NCBI GenBank assembly: GCA_028565635.1 | Contig: JAOXYB010016398.1 | Span: 1-12,687 of the forward strand | Length of the DNA stretch: 12,687 bases | From: Phoronis ovalis | Taxonomy: Eukaryota; Phoronida; Phoronidae | Direction of reading: 5' to 3' | Position numbers and translations under genes: made by a program | Shown here: piece after piece, positions 10,909-12,687 of the stretch | Numbering within the stretch: position 1 is the stretch's first letter | Layout of the letters: the number at the start of each line of letters is the position of its first letter | The notes under the pieces: generated by a model | Told to the model about the DNA's origin: nothing | What the model saw: only the letters and a program-made list of their open reading frames with translations | Database searches by the model: none

Positions 10909-12026
10909 GCGTATTGCGGCTTATGTAATTTTTGTCAGCCTTAGTAAATCTTGATAGTCTCAAGTATTTGTGTGTCAGATAAGCAACAATACACGATTAT
11001 ATCATAACATATCATAATCAGGGGTATTAGTGCTATAATATACAACTTGTTTGTAATGGGAGGAAGGGCTGAGTAGAAACGGATTATTACTACACTAGGA
11101 CACGTTATAAACTCTAGAAATTAAACCACCTAATGCATCTTGAAGTTAATTTTAAAGTGCTAAGAATAACATATCAAGTTAAAATGTAAATACGAACTTT
11201 CAAAAATTCACTTGTATTAAGGAAACACAACCCAAAACTCTTGTCTACACAAATCCACCTAGTGACAGTTTGTAATACCAAATTCTAAAATTTGCCATCT
11301 AAACTTAATTTTCTTAGAAATGTTATTTATAAAATACAAAGGGTGTTCGATTTATTTCTAAAAATATGTATTTGTATCATAAAATTTTTTTGAATACTTT
11401 TTAGTTTTGGATTCAAAGGAATTATCACCCCACATTTTTTGTTAGGTTTGTGAAATTTCCTCAAATGTATGTCAAAATACACGTACATAGTAGATAAACC
11501 ACGTCTATTGTTATATAATGAAATAACGCTCTGCTAGTAAAATTAATACAAATCGATCGTCTAGCTGTTATTTGTGAAGGACGTTGTACCGTCGTTAGCG
11601 CCCATAGTTTTAAAAATATTGTTGGTAGTAAAATTTACATATGTCGACTTGTATCTTGACAATGTCAATAGACAGATTAGTAGACTATTAGTGTTGTTTA
11701 AAATACATATTTGGTATCCTATACAAAATGTAGATTCAATATTTTCACAATAGCTTTGATATATAGAGTTATGTCAAGTATACTTAGCGTTTGTATGACA
11801 TAGAACTGCATTACGTATGCGTTACACTAATATGATTTACAGGGTGACAAGAAGGCAGAAAGTGACAATTCCAACCATTTGCATAATCAAAGTAAATTGA
11901 AAAAAGAAAAGAAAATATTGCGTCTCACATTTATGTAATCAATGGATGAACGTGTAAGGCAACGCTCATCGAATACACTCATCCTATTGACAATATCTAA
12001 ACTTATAGTTTTGTGTCACGCTGTAT

Positions 12027-12043
12027 ATTTCGTTAAACGAAAT
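12027..12043. repeat. 17-base palindrome ATTTCGTT-A-AACGAAAT
   Basis: Eight-base arms are perfectly complementary around a central A, about 500 bp before exon 2. It shares the CGTTAAACG core with the palindrome at 1893-1905. Confidence 0.8.
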
Positions 12044-12143
12044 TTAATCTGCAATTTTACACAAATTTTTATTTAGCAATTTGATTGAAAGGACTATAAT
12101 CCTAATAAAAATTTCAGTTATGTGCCATGATATGTTTAAAAAG

Positions 12144-12436
12144 TTTTGTATTTCTATGAATTAGCTTTTGTAAGATATAGTTGTTTGTTGTGTAGGTGAA
12201 AGAAGTTAAATCTTTGTAAATGTCTAAAATTACTAAAAAGCATATTTCTGCAAACAATGATGTTTGGATTTTGTTTAATGTCTGAAAAAGTTTTGTATTT
12301 CTATGAATTAGCTTTGTAAGATATAGTTGTTTGTTGTGTAGGTGAAAGAAGTTAAATCTTTGTAGATGTCTAAAATTACTAAAAAGCATATTTCTGCAAA
12401 AAATGATGTTTGGATTTTGTTTAATGTCTGAAAAAG
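12144..12436 (+). repeat. 147-bp tandem duplication near the 3' end of intron 1
   Basis: Two head-to-tail copies, 12144-12290 (147 bp) and 12291-12436 (146 bp), both start TTTTGTATTTCTATG and end GTCTGAAAAAG. I see three differences: a missing T (GCTTTTG against GCTTTG), an A/G change (TGTAAATG against TGTAGATG) and a C/A change (CAAACAATG against CAAAAAATG). The array ends 8 bp before the 167-bp duplication unit. The minus-strand frame open across it is repeated with the array and does not resemble a protein gene. Confidence 0.95.
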
Positions 12437-12520
12437 ATTTTTGTCGACTTTAAGAGAATTTATTTACAAACACTTATTCTTTTCTAGTTATTTCTAACTT
12501 TATTCCTACATGCCTATATA

Positions 12521-12541
12521 AACTTTTTTTTCTAATTCTAG
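12521..12541 (+). promoter_or_regulatory. Splice acceptor of intron 1 (first copy)
   Basis: A pyrimidine-rich stretch with a T run, ending TTCTAG, lies directly before the Hedgehog codons AGG TGT AAA. Phase and position match the family's conserved intron. If the 167-bp duplication is a true tandem repeat, an identical acceptor should recur ending at 12708, outside the window. Confidence 0.85.
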
Positions 12542-12601
12542 AGGTGTAAAGATAAGTTAAAAAGTTTAGCAATATCTGTCATGAATCAGTGGCCCGGAGT
12601 A
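12542..12601 (+). CDS. hh: Hedgehog coding exon 2, 5' fragment cut off by a duplication
   Basis: Twenty codons follow a TTCTAG acceptor and continue exon 1 in phase 0. They start [10 protein letters not shown] and end NQWPGV, the near-invariant Hedgehog continuation, with family consensus [19 protein letters not shown]. The Cys is residue 106 of the joined protein, and Lys111 stands where Asn is usual. After GTA (12599-12601) similarity ends. The expected KLRVTE is replaced by a T-rich stretch and a repeat of the intron from 167 bp upstream. Read straight on, the frame adds 20 unrelated codons and stops at TAA 12662-12664, leaving out the rest of the signalling domain, including further calcium and zinc ligands. 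This may be a spare first copy of the exon start with a functional copy beyond the window, a broken gene, or an assembly error. Exon identity is very likely; whether this copy is used is unknown. Confidence 0.88.
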
Positions 12602-12687
12602 CATTTTTTTTCGACTTTAAGAGAATTTATTTACAAACACTTATTCTTTTCTAGTTATTTCTAACTTTATTCCTACATGCCTATATA

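Larger units (their letters stand above)
3965..12541 (+). other. Hedgehog intron 1 (8,577 bp, phase 0)
   Basis: The intron runs from the GTAAGA donor after exon 1 to the TTCTAG acceptor before exon 2. Joining the two exons restores an unbroken Hedgehog reading frame. It is AT-rich. Small structures, listed separately, are a 26-bp duplication, a 9-bp and a 10-bp GC-rich repeat, hairpins, and a 147-bp tandem duplication. Stretches 4028-4803, 4856-8180, 8631-9569, 9957-10520, 10551-10890 and 10909-12026 show only AT-rich unique sequence to my eye, with short poly-A or poly-T runs (for example A12 near 5283) and no recognisable gene, RNA or transposon. Enhancers for a developmental gene would plausibly sit here but cannot be read by eye. 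Confidence 0.88.
12445..12687 (+). repeat. 167-bp-period duplication across the intron 1/exon 2 junction
   Basis: The intron stretch 12445-12520 (starting CGACTTTAAGAG, ending GCCTATATA) recurs at 12612-12687, offset 167 bp, with 76 of 76 bases identical up to the end of the window. The unit 12445-12611 holds the last 97 bp of intron 1, the acceptor, 60 bp of exon 2, and a short T-rich join (CATTTTTTTT, 12602-12611). The join resembles the GATTTTTGT preceding the first copy, so poly-T microhomology may have promoted the event. The second copy is cut by the window end, so its exon 2 part is not seen. Perfect identity means a recent duplication, an active conversion tract, or an assembly artefact. 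Confidence 0.95.

Noticed and set aside
12114-12389. 91-codon minus-strand frame with an internally repeated peptide
   Set aside because: The peptide repeat is a by-product of the 147-bp tandem DNA duplication; the composition is low-complexity AT-derived and lies antisense within the hh intron.

Overview
The window looks like AT-rich, intron-rich animal nuclear DNA. It contains no bacterial-style gene packing, no recognisable RNA gene and no intact transposon. The one confidently recognised gene is a Hedgehog-family morphogen on the + strand, split between the two ends of a long first intron. The mature N-terminal sequence reads most like lophotrochozoan (probably molluscan) Hedgehog proteins. 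That taxonomic call is inference from the protein alone.

Layout. Positions 1-3300 are noncoding upstream DNA, with several perfect palindromes or hairpins clustered around 1757-1905 and a snap-back repeat at 793-857. Positions 3301-3652 are the immediate upstream or 5' UTR zone: a pyrimidine-rich stretch ending in AG, a 95-codon ATG-initiated upstream ORF (3313-3600), and a CCAAT box. Positions 3653-3964 are Hedgehog coding exon 1 (signal peptide, lipidated Cys, basic heparan-sulphate-binding stretch, first half of the signalling domain), ending at a strong GTAAGA donor. Positions 3965-12541 are intron 1 (8,577 bp, phase 0), holding small tandem repeats, hairpins and one unrecognised 128-codon ORF. 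At 12542 exon 2 begins in the right phase with the expected Hedgehog continuation (starting RCKDKL and running to NQWPGV).

The most striking observation is at the right edge. After only about 60 bp, exon 2 stops matching Hedgehog and is replaced by an exact repeat, 76 of 76 bases to the window end, of the intron sequence lying 167 bp upstream. The simplest reading is a tandem duplication of the intron 1/exon 2 boundary, which places a second, possibly intact, exon 2 acceptor just outside the window (predicted exon start 12709). The alternatives are a broken gene or an assembly error. Just upstream, another near-perfect 147-bp tandem duplication (12144-12436) shows that this intron end has duplicated locally more than once. 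The Hedgehog protein also departs from the family norm at a few normally conserved positions, so a divergent paralog is possible.
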